This document shows, in pieces, positions 10,363-20,093 of a stretch of 31,060 bases of DNA (positions are counted from its first letter, which is position 1; each line of letters opens with the position of its first letter). The stretch is from contig FTLJ01000008.1 in NCBI GenBank assembly GCA_900155495.1, positions 1 through 31,060 of the forward strand. Direction: 5' to 3'. The DNA is from Porogramme epimiltina (lineage: Eukaryota; Basidiomycota; Agaricomycetes; Polyporales; Polyporaceae). The position numbers were made by a program, and so were the translations under genes. The notes under the pieces are model-generated. The model was not told the DNA's origin. It saw only the letters and a program-made list of their open reading frames with translations, and made no database searches.

Positions 10363-10540
10363 CCTCCCGTTTTGGGCTCCCCTTGGAAAGAGGCTCTCGC
10401 TCTTCTGCTTAAGTAATCCAACCCACCGTTCTGTCTGCTCATTGGACGCGCTGCCTGCCTCCCTTTTGGGCTCCCGTTGGAATGATGCCCTCGCTCTTGG
10501 CTTAGGTAATCTGACCCACCGTTCTGTCGCCTCATTGCCA
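10363..10540 (+). repeat. Direct repeat pair of about 84 bp
   Basis: The segment 10363-10446 (from CCTCCCGTTTTGGGCTCC to CTCATTGGA) is repeated at 10458-10540 (from CCTCCCTTTTGGGCTCC to CTCATTGCCA), with an 11-bp gap and several substitutions. Both contain the string CCCACCGTTCTGTC. Function is unknown. Confidence 0.85.
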
Positions 10541-10849
10541 GTCTAGCTGGAGTTCGAGAGCAAGTCTGGCCGCGGCTGAATCGCCTGCACCACAGACGCT
10601 CCCATTCTACGACACCCAACACACGGCCAGCATTCTATGTTTCCAAGCCGATAGACCCGCTGAGCAGTCACGGGCTCGCCCGTGTCTAATTTGTCTTACA
10701 GTGGATGGTGCTGGACCGCACCCTCTGGCAACTCGACTCGGAAGATTGCCAGAACAGCTGCTGTGACCCCTCCCACCAAGGCAGTTCACCATGGAGCGTG
10801 TCGAGCTCTGCCTGGACAGACATCTGGCGCGTCTACGAGGACATGTGCG

Positions 10850-11284
10850 TGGTGTGCGCAGGCGCGGGTATGCCTGTCCACGCCACTCGCACCCGCAGAG
10901 CGCACGAAGCGCCTCATGCTCTCGCCCGCGCTCCCCAGCGCCGCGGACGCCGCCGCGACGCGCCCACTCGTGGCCGCCGTGTTGTTCCAGCTCGGCGACG
11001 TCGTCGCGGGTGAGGGCCGCCTCCCCGGCGTGGGCGGCGCGCTGTGCCCCTAGACGCGCGCGAAGATGTGGCGCACGCGCGAGGACGTCGCAAAGGAGAT
11101 CAAGGCGGGCGCCGCACGCGAGCAGGTACCGCGAGGCAGAGGAGGAGACGGTAGCGGCGCACAAGAAGGCGTGCGACGAGCGCGTCGCGAAGCTGATCGC
11201 GGCGGAGGCGGCCAGCAGAAGGTGCTCAACCGCGAGAAGATGCGGATGATGCGCAAGACGGCGGGCAAGGTCAAGATGCGGTAG
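10850..11284 (+). pseudogene. CCDC47-like C-terminal relic
   Basis: In one frame the sequence reads LAPAERTKRLMLSPALPS, FQLGDVVAGEGRLPG, an in-frame TAG at 11051-11053, then TREDVAKEIKAGAARE and the basic tail QQKVLNREKMRMMRKTAGK ending VKMR-stop at 11284. Between about 11124 and 11213 the charged run (REAEEETVAAHKKACDERVA) is in the next frame, so two compensating indels flank it. A charged coiled tail ending in Lys/Arg/Met-rich sequence fits fungal members of the CCDC47 family, ER membrane proteins that help multipass protein insertion. The family name is from memory and moderate; the broken state is seen directly. Confidence 0.5.
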
Positions 11285-11654
11285 TAGCGTTATCACTCAG
11301 CCCCCCACCCCCCCACCCCCCCTGCTGGCTGAGCCTGGATGGGCGCGTGGTGGAAGACCTCAAGTCCCCCACTTTCCGGGCTTTTGTGGCGCCAGGACAG
11401 CTGGATGAACACACGCCTGGAGGCAAGGACGACTTCGTGCATGTGCGCACGCTCAAGCGCGGTATTGAGGACCGCCCGCCTAGCAGCACTTTCCCTACCG
11501 GTCGCGGGTCGCGGGCGTTCAAGCGCGTGAGCGCAATGTTGTCTTTGCGAGGGCAGGAAGCAGCAAGGCAGACGGGGGCGACACCGTCTCCGTCGCGGAG
11601 GCCCCCGCGCCCTCCGACGGGATGTTCATCCCTGGGGCGCGCAGCAGCCTGCCT
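11285..11654 (+). other. Poly-C tract and unidentified coding-like stretch
   Basis: A C-rich tract (11300-11322) is followed by a frame reading VVEDLKSPTFRAFVAPGQLD and HVRTLKRGIEDRPP, then in another frame GGDTVSVAEAPAPSDGMFIP. The text looks like former coding sequence but no family is recognised. It may be the upstream part of the relic E2. Confidence 0.3.
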
Positions 11655-12112
11655 GAGCCACGGCCGTCACGGTGCGGCGCGCGCGGCAGGTCGTGATGAC
11701 GCTCGCGCTGCTCGATGTGTTCCGCGCACACGGCCGCGGTGCTCTCGCGGTTCACGATCCTACTCGAGGTGTGACGCTTCCAGCAGACACCAGACAACTC
11801 ACGCCGAAGGATGTGATGTCGTTCGAGCTGGAACCTTTCAACGGGCTGGATGCGCGGTATGCGGAGTGGCTCTGGGACGAGTGTGGTTACGGGACATCGG
11901 TACTTGTGCGGACAGGATGGAAGGACCTTGTAGGAGAGTCATCCTCGGGTTTGGTTGATGGCGGACTCATGTTCCTACGGGACCTGTCATGCATTATTTC
12001 GTGCTTTTTTGGCTGTATGATGACTGTATCCCTGTAGATACCTGTGAGCAGTGGGATCAATGAAGCCTTTGTAGAATCGGATCCGGCGGGGTTGTCCCCG
12101 CGGTACAACAAG
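11655..12112 (+). pseudogene. Unidentified gene relic, copy E2
   Basis: This is a diverged direct copy of 9760-10246, sharing ATCCTACTCGAGGTGTGACG, the GGATGGAAGGACCTTGTAGG stretch and the GAATCGGATCCGGCGGGG hairpin region. It keeps the frame VMSFELEPFNGLDARYAEWL longer than E1. It ends abruptly at ACAACAAG where the lyase-flanking sequence of unit 2 begins, so this is an insertion or recombination border. Confidence 0.55.
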
Positions 12113-12130
12113 TCTCGCGTCCGCCGACTA

Positions 12131-12189
12131 TGACTCTAGGTAACGTGACCGAGAATCGGCTAGATTATCCTCACGAGCGGCTCTGACTC
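12131..12189 (+). promoter_or_regulatory. Candidate lyase promoter, copy 2 (two TGACTC)
   Basis: TGACTC occurs at 12131-12136 and 12184-12189, within the block conserved upstream of all three lyase copies, 90 and 37 bp before the ATG. It fits the Bas1/Gcn4 core known from yeast purine genes; the function here is inferred. Confidence 0.45.
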
Positions 12190-12220
12190 TTTTGCACTCA
12201 CCCACATCTCGCCGCCAACC

Positions 12221-14106
12221 ATGGAGGCTACGGACGCGTACCAGACACCCCTCTCAAGGTTCCACCTACCCACCTCTCACCCCCTTCCAACGTTCGAGCC
12301 TGACATCGCTCTAGCCGCTATGCAAGCAAGGAAATGGCCCACCTCTTCTCTTCCGCCGTGCCCCCGTCTCGTTGTCCTGCCCACCCCTCACAACAGCACA
12401 GAACCGCTTCCACGCCTGGAGAAAGCTCTGGCTGAACCTTACGATTGCGGAGAAGGAGCTGGGACTGCCCGTCTGGGACGAGGCCGTCGAGCAGATGAAA
12501 GCGAACCTGGTGCGTCAGACACGCTTTTCTGAAACGCCGCAACTCCTTATATCCTCCGTACGTCATAGCATCTTGACGCAACCCAATTCGAAATCGCGAC
12601 TGTGGAGAAGAAGCGTCGTCACGACGTCATGGCCCACGTCCACACATTTGGCCAGGTCGCCCCTGCTGCCGGGATTATCCAGTCCGTGCTCGTATACATT
12701 CATCGCTCGCGCCCTGCCCATACCTATTCTCGGCGCTCGCAAGCCTCCGCGGGACGTCGTGCTTGCCACTGCTACATGACCGTGTGCGTCACTCCTATCA
12801 CCCCTTTCCGTGTACCACAACACTGACGCCCCGTGCAGCAACGCGGACCTGATTTTCATTCGCGTGGCACTCACCCTCCTCCAAACGCTCGCCGTCGTGT
12901 TCGATCGCTTCTCCGCCTTGACGGCCCAGTATCGAGACTTGCCTTCGCTAGGTTTCACCCACTTCCAGCCCGCACAACTCACGACGGTCGGCAAGCGTGC
13001 GACCCTCTGGCTTCAGGTGTGTATCACCCTCCTTGTGCGCGCGTTGGGCGTGTATGAATGCCCGCACAGGAGCTCCTGTGGGACCTGCGCAACATCAAAC
13101 GCGCGCGCGACGACATTGGCTTCCGAGGCGTCAAGGGAACCACGGGCACCCAGGCGAGCTTCTTGGTTCTCTCCGATGGTGACCACGACAAGGTGAGCCC
13201 CTGTTTCACCTCCCGTGTTTGCCCCCCCCCCCTCATCCGAGCACGCGTAGGTGGAGGAGCTGGACCGGCGCGTCACGGAGCTCTCCGGCTTCACCTACGC
13301 CTACCCCGTCACCTCCCAAACGTACTCGCGCAACATCGACATTGACGTCCTCGCCCCGCTCGCCTCCTTCGGTGCGACCGCCCACAAGCTCGCAACGGAC
13401 CTCCGCCTGCTCGCGAACCTCAAGGAAGTCGAGATCGGCTCGTCGGCGATGGCGTACAAGCGCAACCCGATGCGCTCCGAGCGCGTGTGCTCGCTCGCGC
13501 GGCACCTCATGGTCCTCCACCAGAATGCGCTCGGGACGGCGAGCGTGCAGTGGTTCGAGCGGACGCTGGACGACAGCGCGAACCGCCGGATCACGCTCCC
13601 CGAGGCGTTCTTGACGGCGGACATCGTGCTCACGACGCTGCAGAACGTGAGCGAGGGCCTCGTCGTGTATCCGCGGGTGATCGCCCGCCGGATCGCGCAG
13701 GAGCTGCCGTTCATGGCTACGGAGAACATCATCATGGCGCTGGTCAAGTCCGGTGGAGACCGACAGGAGGCGCACGAAAAGATCCGTGTATGTGGTTCCC
13801 TTTCCTTCTTTTGCTTCCCTTTGGAGGTATTTGGCTGACTGCCGCGCCTAGGTTCTGTCGCACGAGGCTGCGCACCAGGTGAAGCAGCTCGGGCTCGACA
13901 ACGACCTCATCGAGCGCGTGCGTGCAGACCCGTACTTTGACCCGATTAAGGGCCAGCTCGACGCGCTCCTCGACCCGAAGACATTCGTCGGGCGCGCACC
14001 TGAGCAGGTGGACAAGTTCCTCGCGGATTGGGTGCGTCCCGCGCTCGCGGACGCGGAGCTGCAGACTGCGCTCGGTAAGGCGGGCAAGGCAGAGTTGAAC
14101 GTGTAG
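12221..14106 (+). pseudogene. ADE13: Adenylosuccinate lyase, copy 2 (broken)
   Basis: The ATG is present (12221) and the first exons read [26 protein letters not shown] and [20 protein letters not shown]. Two lesions are notable. A 10-bp insertion in the GATSC stretch (about 12759-12776) shifts the frame; the Gly-Ala of that motif is also changed to Arg-Gly. A 21-bp in-frame deletion after position 13433 removes EPFESTQ, the seven residues just before the signature [11 protein letters not shown], leaving KEVE joined to IGSSAM. The exon starting at 13251 and the last exon (13852-14106) are otherwise intact, with [18 protein letters not shown] and the C-terminal [15 protein letters not shown]. 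The last intron is nearly identical to copy 3, unlike copy 1. Confidence 0.87.
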
Positions 14107-14997
14107 GCGTTCTGCATGAAGAGACCGCATGAAAGATACAAAAGACTCCCAGGCACGAAGTAGAAGTGTAACACAAATGTATATGTGTTGGTATGTACGC
14201 GCTAAACGGCAATTGCCACAATCAAGTAGCAGGAACAGGCGCCTGCTTGCGATTTTTGGCCCGCGTCTTGAAAGTTTCGAGATCGGCTATACACGAAAAC
14301 TACGCGCCATAGGACGCTCCAGCTCGAGCTGAAAGATTGCGTCGGCAGTTCACCAGTTGCGGTGAAGTACCAATCTATTAGAGACGCGCCTGTATCGCCA
14401 CCGCTCTGAGCAGCCACTTCTATATGGTATCTCGATCTCCGTTCCCAGACTTGAACATCCGGCTTATCCATGATAAGGAAGCTCCATGTGACACACACTA
14501 GGGTCTTCGTCGCTTTAACGTGGGCCTCGTTGACATAGCTCACTGGGAGTTTGAACCCACTGCCCGGCAGGCTAGGACTACTTCGCAGTTGTTCTACGCT
14601 AGGCTGAGGACACGCTAATGTGCGGTGCATAAAGTTTCGAGATCGACGCGCACTGCCCTTGGGCCGTACGATCACAGTTTACCAATCGCTATCATTAAGG
14701 ATGTGGTCTCCGTGGCCGCTTTGGCAGAGTTCATTCCCAATGCTCATGGGTTCTCTTAGTCATCGCAGACATTCCGCAGCATATCTGTACTTCGACACCG
14801 CATTGTGTACATTCTATGGGTATAAATATCTTCTCAACCACAATACACGTAACTGCCGTGCGTCGGAACAACACGCGTTCTCACGCCTAGATGTATATAA
14901 TAGAAATGCTCTAGGGGCTGTGCTGCCATCTCATTGACACTCACTACCATTGGTCTTTCACGTACGTCTTCGAACTACTCGTCGTGAAGTTCTCGCT
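14107..14997 (+). promoter_or_regulatory. ADE13-HET spacer and HET promoter, copy 2
   Basis: The spacer parallels 3496-4407. CCAAT lies at 14692-14696 and TATAAATA at 14821-14828, 177 bp before the HET ATG. A short deletion relative to the other units removes the GTCGCTTAGGCGAGGG segment near 14150. A minus-strand frame of 157 codons (14202-14675) contains GSGFKLPVSYVNEAH, as in the other spacers. Confidence 0.6.
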
Positions 14998-17900
14998 ATG
15001 GAACAAGATCCTCAAGAAGACGGCTTCGCACCGGTTCCGAGCTATCCATCTATACAAGACTCAAGCCCTCAGGATACACCGGATGGAGGCCTCATGGCCA
15101 CACCAGAGCCAAGCTCTGCATCTCAAGACACCGTGATTACTGGGGGGGCTTCCTCCGAGTTTTCCGCATACAGTGATGAGGCAGAAAGTTCCGATGTCGA
15201 GGTGTATATCTCGGTTGTCTAATTGAATCACGAATCCTCCCGCCTCCCTTTTAATCCAAGCTAACGTCGCCGACAGGATATGGTTATCGACAATGGAATA
15301 TCTTCGTCCCATTCCGGAGGTTAGAATAACTTGTTGTACCCTGCGCCCTAATGACCAAGTCGCATTTTTGTTGTTAATACAGATGCCATATCTCAGGACG
15401 AAGTCTCAGACTACTCACACGAGGCCTCCGAAGGTTACTCAATTGACGATATCATATCCCTCCAAAGAGATGCCCCAAGGTTGTTGACCATGCCCCAAGA
15501 AGATCCCTCCCTACCTCCCCGCCCTGAGTTCCCTGATTTCATTGTTCCGTATCTCGGCAACACCGCACCGTACGATGGTGGAGACCTTGAAACGTACCCA
15601 GAACGTCACAACTGGATAATTCATCACCAGGATGACCAATGTCATCATCCGCTGTGTCCCCCAGGAATTTGCTGTGACACCGTGTCTGACGACTCAGACG
15701 ACTCAGACGACTCGGACGACTCGGATGCACGTTATCGCTATTATCAAAAACATGGCCCAATTTCTCCGATGTTATCGCGCAGAGACAATGCTACCGTCAC
15801 CGGTACAAGCAAGGCCGCCTTCCTCCAATCATGGCTTTTCTTCGGGACGCTTCATGAGATGTCCAACATGTGCAGAACACCCATAGATGTCCGGGAGGAG
15901 TTTCTCGTGGATGACGGGCACCGCGTCTCAACTGCCGCGCTGAATGGACTTGCTGCACGTTGGTTCTCTTCGCTCCGCCCTGAGGACGTGGGAGACGAAA
16001 CCTTCATAGGACAAATCATTGCGCTCAGCCGAAGAATAGCGCTGCTTATAGCCAAAGAGGTCTCAAGCCGTCCTGGAGGGGAGCCGGTTTTTGAGTACAC
16101 ATTTGACGAGGCTCTGGTCTTCCATTCCATTAACCTTCTAATCCGCGTCATATCACTGCACCTATTACTCCACGCCCGCTCGCCTTCCATCACACATCAC
16201 CGCGGAGAAGATTATGCGCGCCTGGTCTATTCTATGTTTCTGAATCCTTGGTGTGCCGTAAATGATCACGAAGGCTTCAAAACGCTCACCGATACTTCCA
16301 GGGTCGCAGAGAGGTCCCCTGGGTGGTGCAAGACCGAACTGGAAGAGCTGTATACACTTCACCACTTTGCGACAGTCCTCGACCGGCCTTTCGCGCGCGA
16401 CCACTCTGTTTGTGATAGAATAGTTTGCGGTGCATACCAGGTTCAAGAGTCCACATACCAGACTGCACATACAGACGACTGTTCAAGACCAGGATGCTCG
16501 CCTGTTGAAGTCAACGCCAAAGATCTCACCGATATACTGGGCCGGGGGGAAATACCAGTGATTAGCATTGTTATGGGCCATGAAGATCTGGAACTCAAGT
16601 TGGAGGTTGTAAGGGGTGATTTTGAGCATCCGTATACTGCAATATCTCATGTCTGTGAGTGAATTCTCTTGTGCCCACGATAATGGCATATGCTCATAGG
16701 TAGCAGGGGCAGACGGGCTAGGAAACCCAACAAGCAACGCGTTACCCCGGTGTCAACTCCGTCGTATCTGCGGCTATGTTTCTCGCCTCCAAAATACTCA
16801 TCATGATGGTACGCATCAGACGGCTAAATCCTCGTGCGTCGTCTGGATGGACACGTTGTGCGTACCCGTGGATCCGCAATACAAGGATTTTCGCAAGAAG
16901 GCCATACATCTTATGGCGAAGACATACCACGAGGCGACTACTGTCTTGGTCCTTGACAAGGAACTGTTGGTGATTCACGCCTCAACATCGTCGTTCGTGG
17001 AACTGGGAATACGTATATTCTGCAGCGGGTGGATGAAGCGCCTGTGGACCCTACAGGAGATGACATTCGCATTGAAACCTATCAACACAGTATCAAAGGA
17101 CAATGGCAGTTCACCGGACCACGATGGCATCGAGACAAGGCCGGATACCCGGGCCAATTCCACTCCGAATCCTGAAAGACATCGCCTCTATTTTCAGATG
17201 CAAGACGGTCCCTTCTCTCCTTGGGAATATGTGTACTACAACAGTGGCTTCGTGGTGTCACCATTCCCGAGGCAAGAGGTCCAGAGAAGCATGGAGGTCG
17301 CACTGTTCGTCTCGAATATTTTAACACGCTGGGATGAGTCGCTTCCATTACCACCGTTAATCTCAACGAACGCAGAGTCTAGCCTAGGTATGACGCTCCT
17401 CGATTACCTCAATAGACGTTCGACTAGTAAGGTCGAGGACATCCCCATTTGCGCCGCTTCCATCTTCGACTTGGACCTTAAAAGCATCCTCGATGAAGAG
17501 GATACACATCATCGCTTCGCAGCGTTCTATCGACAACTTCGTACGATCCCAGAGGAGGTCCTATGGGCAACTAGTGATCCTTCTGTCAAGAAGGTGGCCA
17601 TTGCGCCCTTCCGCTGGGCCCCGATTTACCTCACGACACTTGGCAACCGATATGACTTCTGGAGCATTGGCGTGGGTTGCGACGAGCGGGGATTGCACAT
17701 CCGCCACGCCGGTTTCATCCTTCATACAAATACTATGTGCCATGAACCCCATCAACTTGTCAAATCCTCTGTTGGAGGGGACGGACAGTGCTCATCGTCC
17801 TCGTTAGGGGTTATTCTATTACCCGAAAACCAACAAATTCCACATCCACGATTGTCGGACTTGGACGCCACGCCACCAGCGCCTCGAGATGTTGAGCCTC

Positions 17901-18169
17901 CTACCCCGAGCTCTAGCACACACGGATTAGCAGTCATCGTCAATGAAAGCAGACGTGCAGACAGACCCAACGCTATCATCATACGCATCGAAAACACTCC
18001 AGCCGCCGACAAGTCCAAAGCCGTCGCCGAGGAGATTGTTGGGACGGTGATTGGCTACAGATTGTTCCTTCCCTCGGATTTGCCTGGCTTCGGTGCTTGC
18101 TCGGGCACTCGTATGGATACTATTTACTGTACACCAATGGAAAAGGATCAGAAATGGTGTATTACCTGA
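14998..18169 (+). CDS. HET-domain protein, copy 2 (4 exons, 993 aa)
   Basis: Exons 14998-15201, 15277-15319, 15383-16654 and 16707-18169; introns 75, 63 and 52 bp at the same positions and phases as in the other two copies. The ATG starts MEQDPQEDGFAPV. The third junction restores ISHVWADGLGNPTSN; downstream are VVWMDTLCVPVDPQ, TVLVLDKELL, WMKRLWTLQEMTF and LYFQMQDGPFSPWE. Upstream, FLQSWLFFGTLHE and NGLAARWFSSLRPE are shared family blocks, and VCGAYQVQESTYQTAHTDDC carries the Cys/His cluster. A private run of Ser-Asp-Asp units sits near 15685-15725. The tail NAIIIRIENT and the end KWCIT-stop are shared. The gene is probably functional as a putative allorecognition or cell-death trigger; the function is inferred from the family. 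No lesion was found. Confidence 0.88.
15685..15725 (+). repeat. Ser-Asp-Asp coding tandem repeat
   Basis: A 9-bp unit (TCAGACGAC or close) is repeated four to five times in frame, giving SDDSDDSDDSDDSD in HET copy 2. Copies 1 and 3 have unrelated short sequences at this point, so the acidic run is a private, length-variable feature. Confidence 0.9.
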
Positions 18170-19100
18170 CCCCAACGTCGATTCATACGTACCTCGTACA
18201 TAATTTCGTTCGGCGAACACGCGTCCCAGTTCTTGTTACTCTTTGCGAAATAGTAGTGTTTATTTATTTTTCTCTGTGTTCGTAGGGGAACCTTGGCATC
18301 GAGGTCCTGTGCGGCGGGCCCGAGTGAGTGAAGGAGCTGTGGGCGTGCGCGAGTCGAGGAAATACGCACCCTTATGGTGAGCATTGTCCGTCATGCCGTG
18401 GACGCCAGCGCACGTCCCCCAACACGCCTTCCTCCAAGCGCGGCAAGTCCTACGATATTACCGTCAAATGCATCGTATAGGCCTCTCCGCCTTCGGGAGT
18501 ACGCTGCAGCGAGGCAAGGCGCGTCTTCGCGGCGGCGCCGGTCGCGCGGTTGGTTGGTATGACAGGTTCTCCGGCGGGACATTTTCCGTGCACTTACCTG
18601 ACGCTCTTCAGGAAAGGCGACGGTTCGAGGACGCCTTCGCGCGCGCCGCCGTGCGCTTCGGGCTCGAGCCCGCCCACCTCGAGGCGGTGTGGCCGCGCTC
18701 GGTGCCGGAAGAGGCCCCGCGAGTATTGAACGCGCGCGTTAAAATTTGAGAGGCTCGCCGTAGTAAGGTTCCGATAGGCGGCGCGGCCTCACGGGAGGAA
18801 TTGCTTGTCGCGTGCAGCAGGGCACCTGCGCGCTACGGCGCGAAATGGGCGATCGTCCTCGAGCCGCGCAAGCCAAGCCAGACGAAGCGCGCGTCGGTTT
18901 CCCCAATGCGGCTTGCCGCGCGGACGGTGACGGAGGGATCGTCGGGGCAATCGTTGGGCGCGGGTATCTCTCAGAGGCCAGGTCGTCCCAGTTCGCAACT
19001 CCGGGCCTAGTGGGAGATAGGGCCGCCTGAGAGGCGCTTGGGGTTTGCATGCGCGCGTAGCGGAGTAGGGGTAGTGGCCGATGACGTGACCAGCGGCGTC
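18170..19100 (+). pseudogene. HET 3' flank and block A, copy 2
   Basis: The HET 3' flank with AGTAGTGTTTATTTATTT is followed by block A in normal orientation. This copy has the longest plus frame of the block (18384-18749), reading GLSAFGSTLQRGKARLRGGA, RRFEDAFARAAVRFGLEPAH and LEAVWPRSVPEEAPR before a stop. The later part (18800-19030) carries IVGAIVGRGYLSEARSSQ in one frame and AKWAIVLEPRKPSQTKR in another. It looks like the remnant of one gene split by indels, or exons with introns not recognised here. Family unknown. Confidence 0.45.
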
Positions 19101-20003
19101 GCACTTGAGTTCTGACGGTTCTGTCAATCCTGTCGGTGTAAGTTCGAGCGACAATAGGGCCGTCTGCTTCCAGGTTCGTCTACCCCGCGCGGTGTTCCCG
19201 GCTAGTGGGGCGGGCACTGTGTTTGGTGGATTAGGTTGGACAGGGGTGCGTCATGCGCTTGGGAGATTCACCTATGCCGCGCTCCCGAGTGAGCTCCTTC
19301 TTGGCGAAGCCTCCGCCGTCTTGTATCCTTCCCAGCACTCGAGGAGGGACGTCTATCGCCGCATGACACTCGTAATCCCAGATACGGGCTCGCGCCAGAA
19401 GATGGTGGCTCGACAGGAGGGCGGTTGTGTGCGTTCTGGCCCCCCCTCGGGGGTCGAATCGAGGGCGCGCGGGGGCGGCGCAAACGTACATGGCTGCGGG
19501 CCATGCCACGCCAACGCTTCGCTCGGGAGGGATTGTGTGGCCATCTAGCGGTATCGCGCTATATCGATAGATATCCGTGGACAGCGCGCGGGCGGGGCGC
19601 ACGCTGGGGGGTCATGGGAACCAGCTAGGGTGCAAGCTGCGGGGTTCGAGAGCTGCTTGGGAGGTGCGAGTGGGGTTTGATACGGTTAGGGCCGCTGCGC
19701 TCGAAGAGGGTCCGTGCATGTTCCGTGTCGCGGGGGCTGATAATCTGGAATTTAGTGGGGCGGGGCGGGCGGATGAGTCAAAGTAGGCTTGGGTGGGCGG
19801 TGCGCTAGCCACAGAGAAGGCCGCTCCTCTCCTCTTGGTCTCCTCTCCGGGACAACTCGGGCTCTGGAGTGCCGATGCACGGACCTTCCCTGGATGGCCT
19901 TGTGCTCTTTATGTTTCGGTGAAATAACGGGATAGACACAATTTCGCGTCTCCTTTGGAGGAGAAAAACACGTTCTATTCTTCGTGAGATCTCCCGCCGA
20001 CTA
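19101..20003 (+). other. Block B, copy 2, and link to ADE13 copy 3
   Basis: Block B without the MITE: the empty site reads GGATTGTGTGGCCATCTAGC near 19530-19550. An open plus frame (19105-19548) has LGRFTYAALPSELLLGEAS. The match to unit 4 runs to GATGCACGGACCTT (about 19888). The following link 19890-20003 is specific to this unit and shows no feature until the TGACTC at 20004. Confidence 0.5.
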
Positions 20004-20062
20004 TGACTCTAGGTAACGTGATCGAGAATCGGCTAGATTATCCTAACGAGCGGTTCTGACTC
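20004..20062 (+). promoter_or_regulatory. Candidate lyase promoter, copy 3 (two TGACTC)
   Basis: TGACTC is at 20004-20009 and 20057-20062, spaced 53 bp as in copy 2 and 90 and 37 bp before the ATG. The hexamer is the Bas1/Gcn4 core in yeast; its use here is inferred. Confidence 0.45.
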
Positions 20063-20093
20063 TTTTTCACTCACCGTCATCTCGCCCGCAACC

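Larger units (their letters stand above)
9438..12112. other. Composite insertion between block B and ADE13 copy 2
   Basis: Units 1 and 3 pass from block B to the lyase promoter with only about 100-200 bp between; here about 2.67 kb of unrelated DNA takes the place of that link. The left join is at GTCAAAGTA|CTTAGGG and the right join at ACAACAAG|TCTCGCG. The first bases, TAGGGCCTGTTCGGTAAACC, resemble termini of hAT-like DNA transposons, but no matching right end was found, so no element is claimed for the whole insert. It contains the pieces listed separately: a TIR element, two relic copies, a direct repeat pair and a CCDC47-like relic. Confidence 0.8.
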
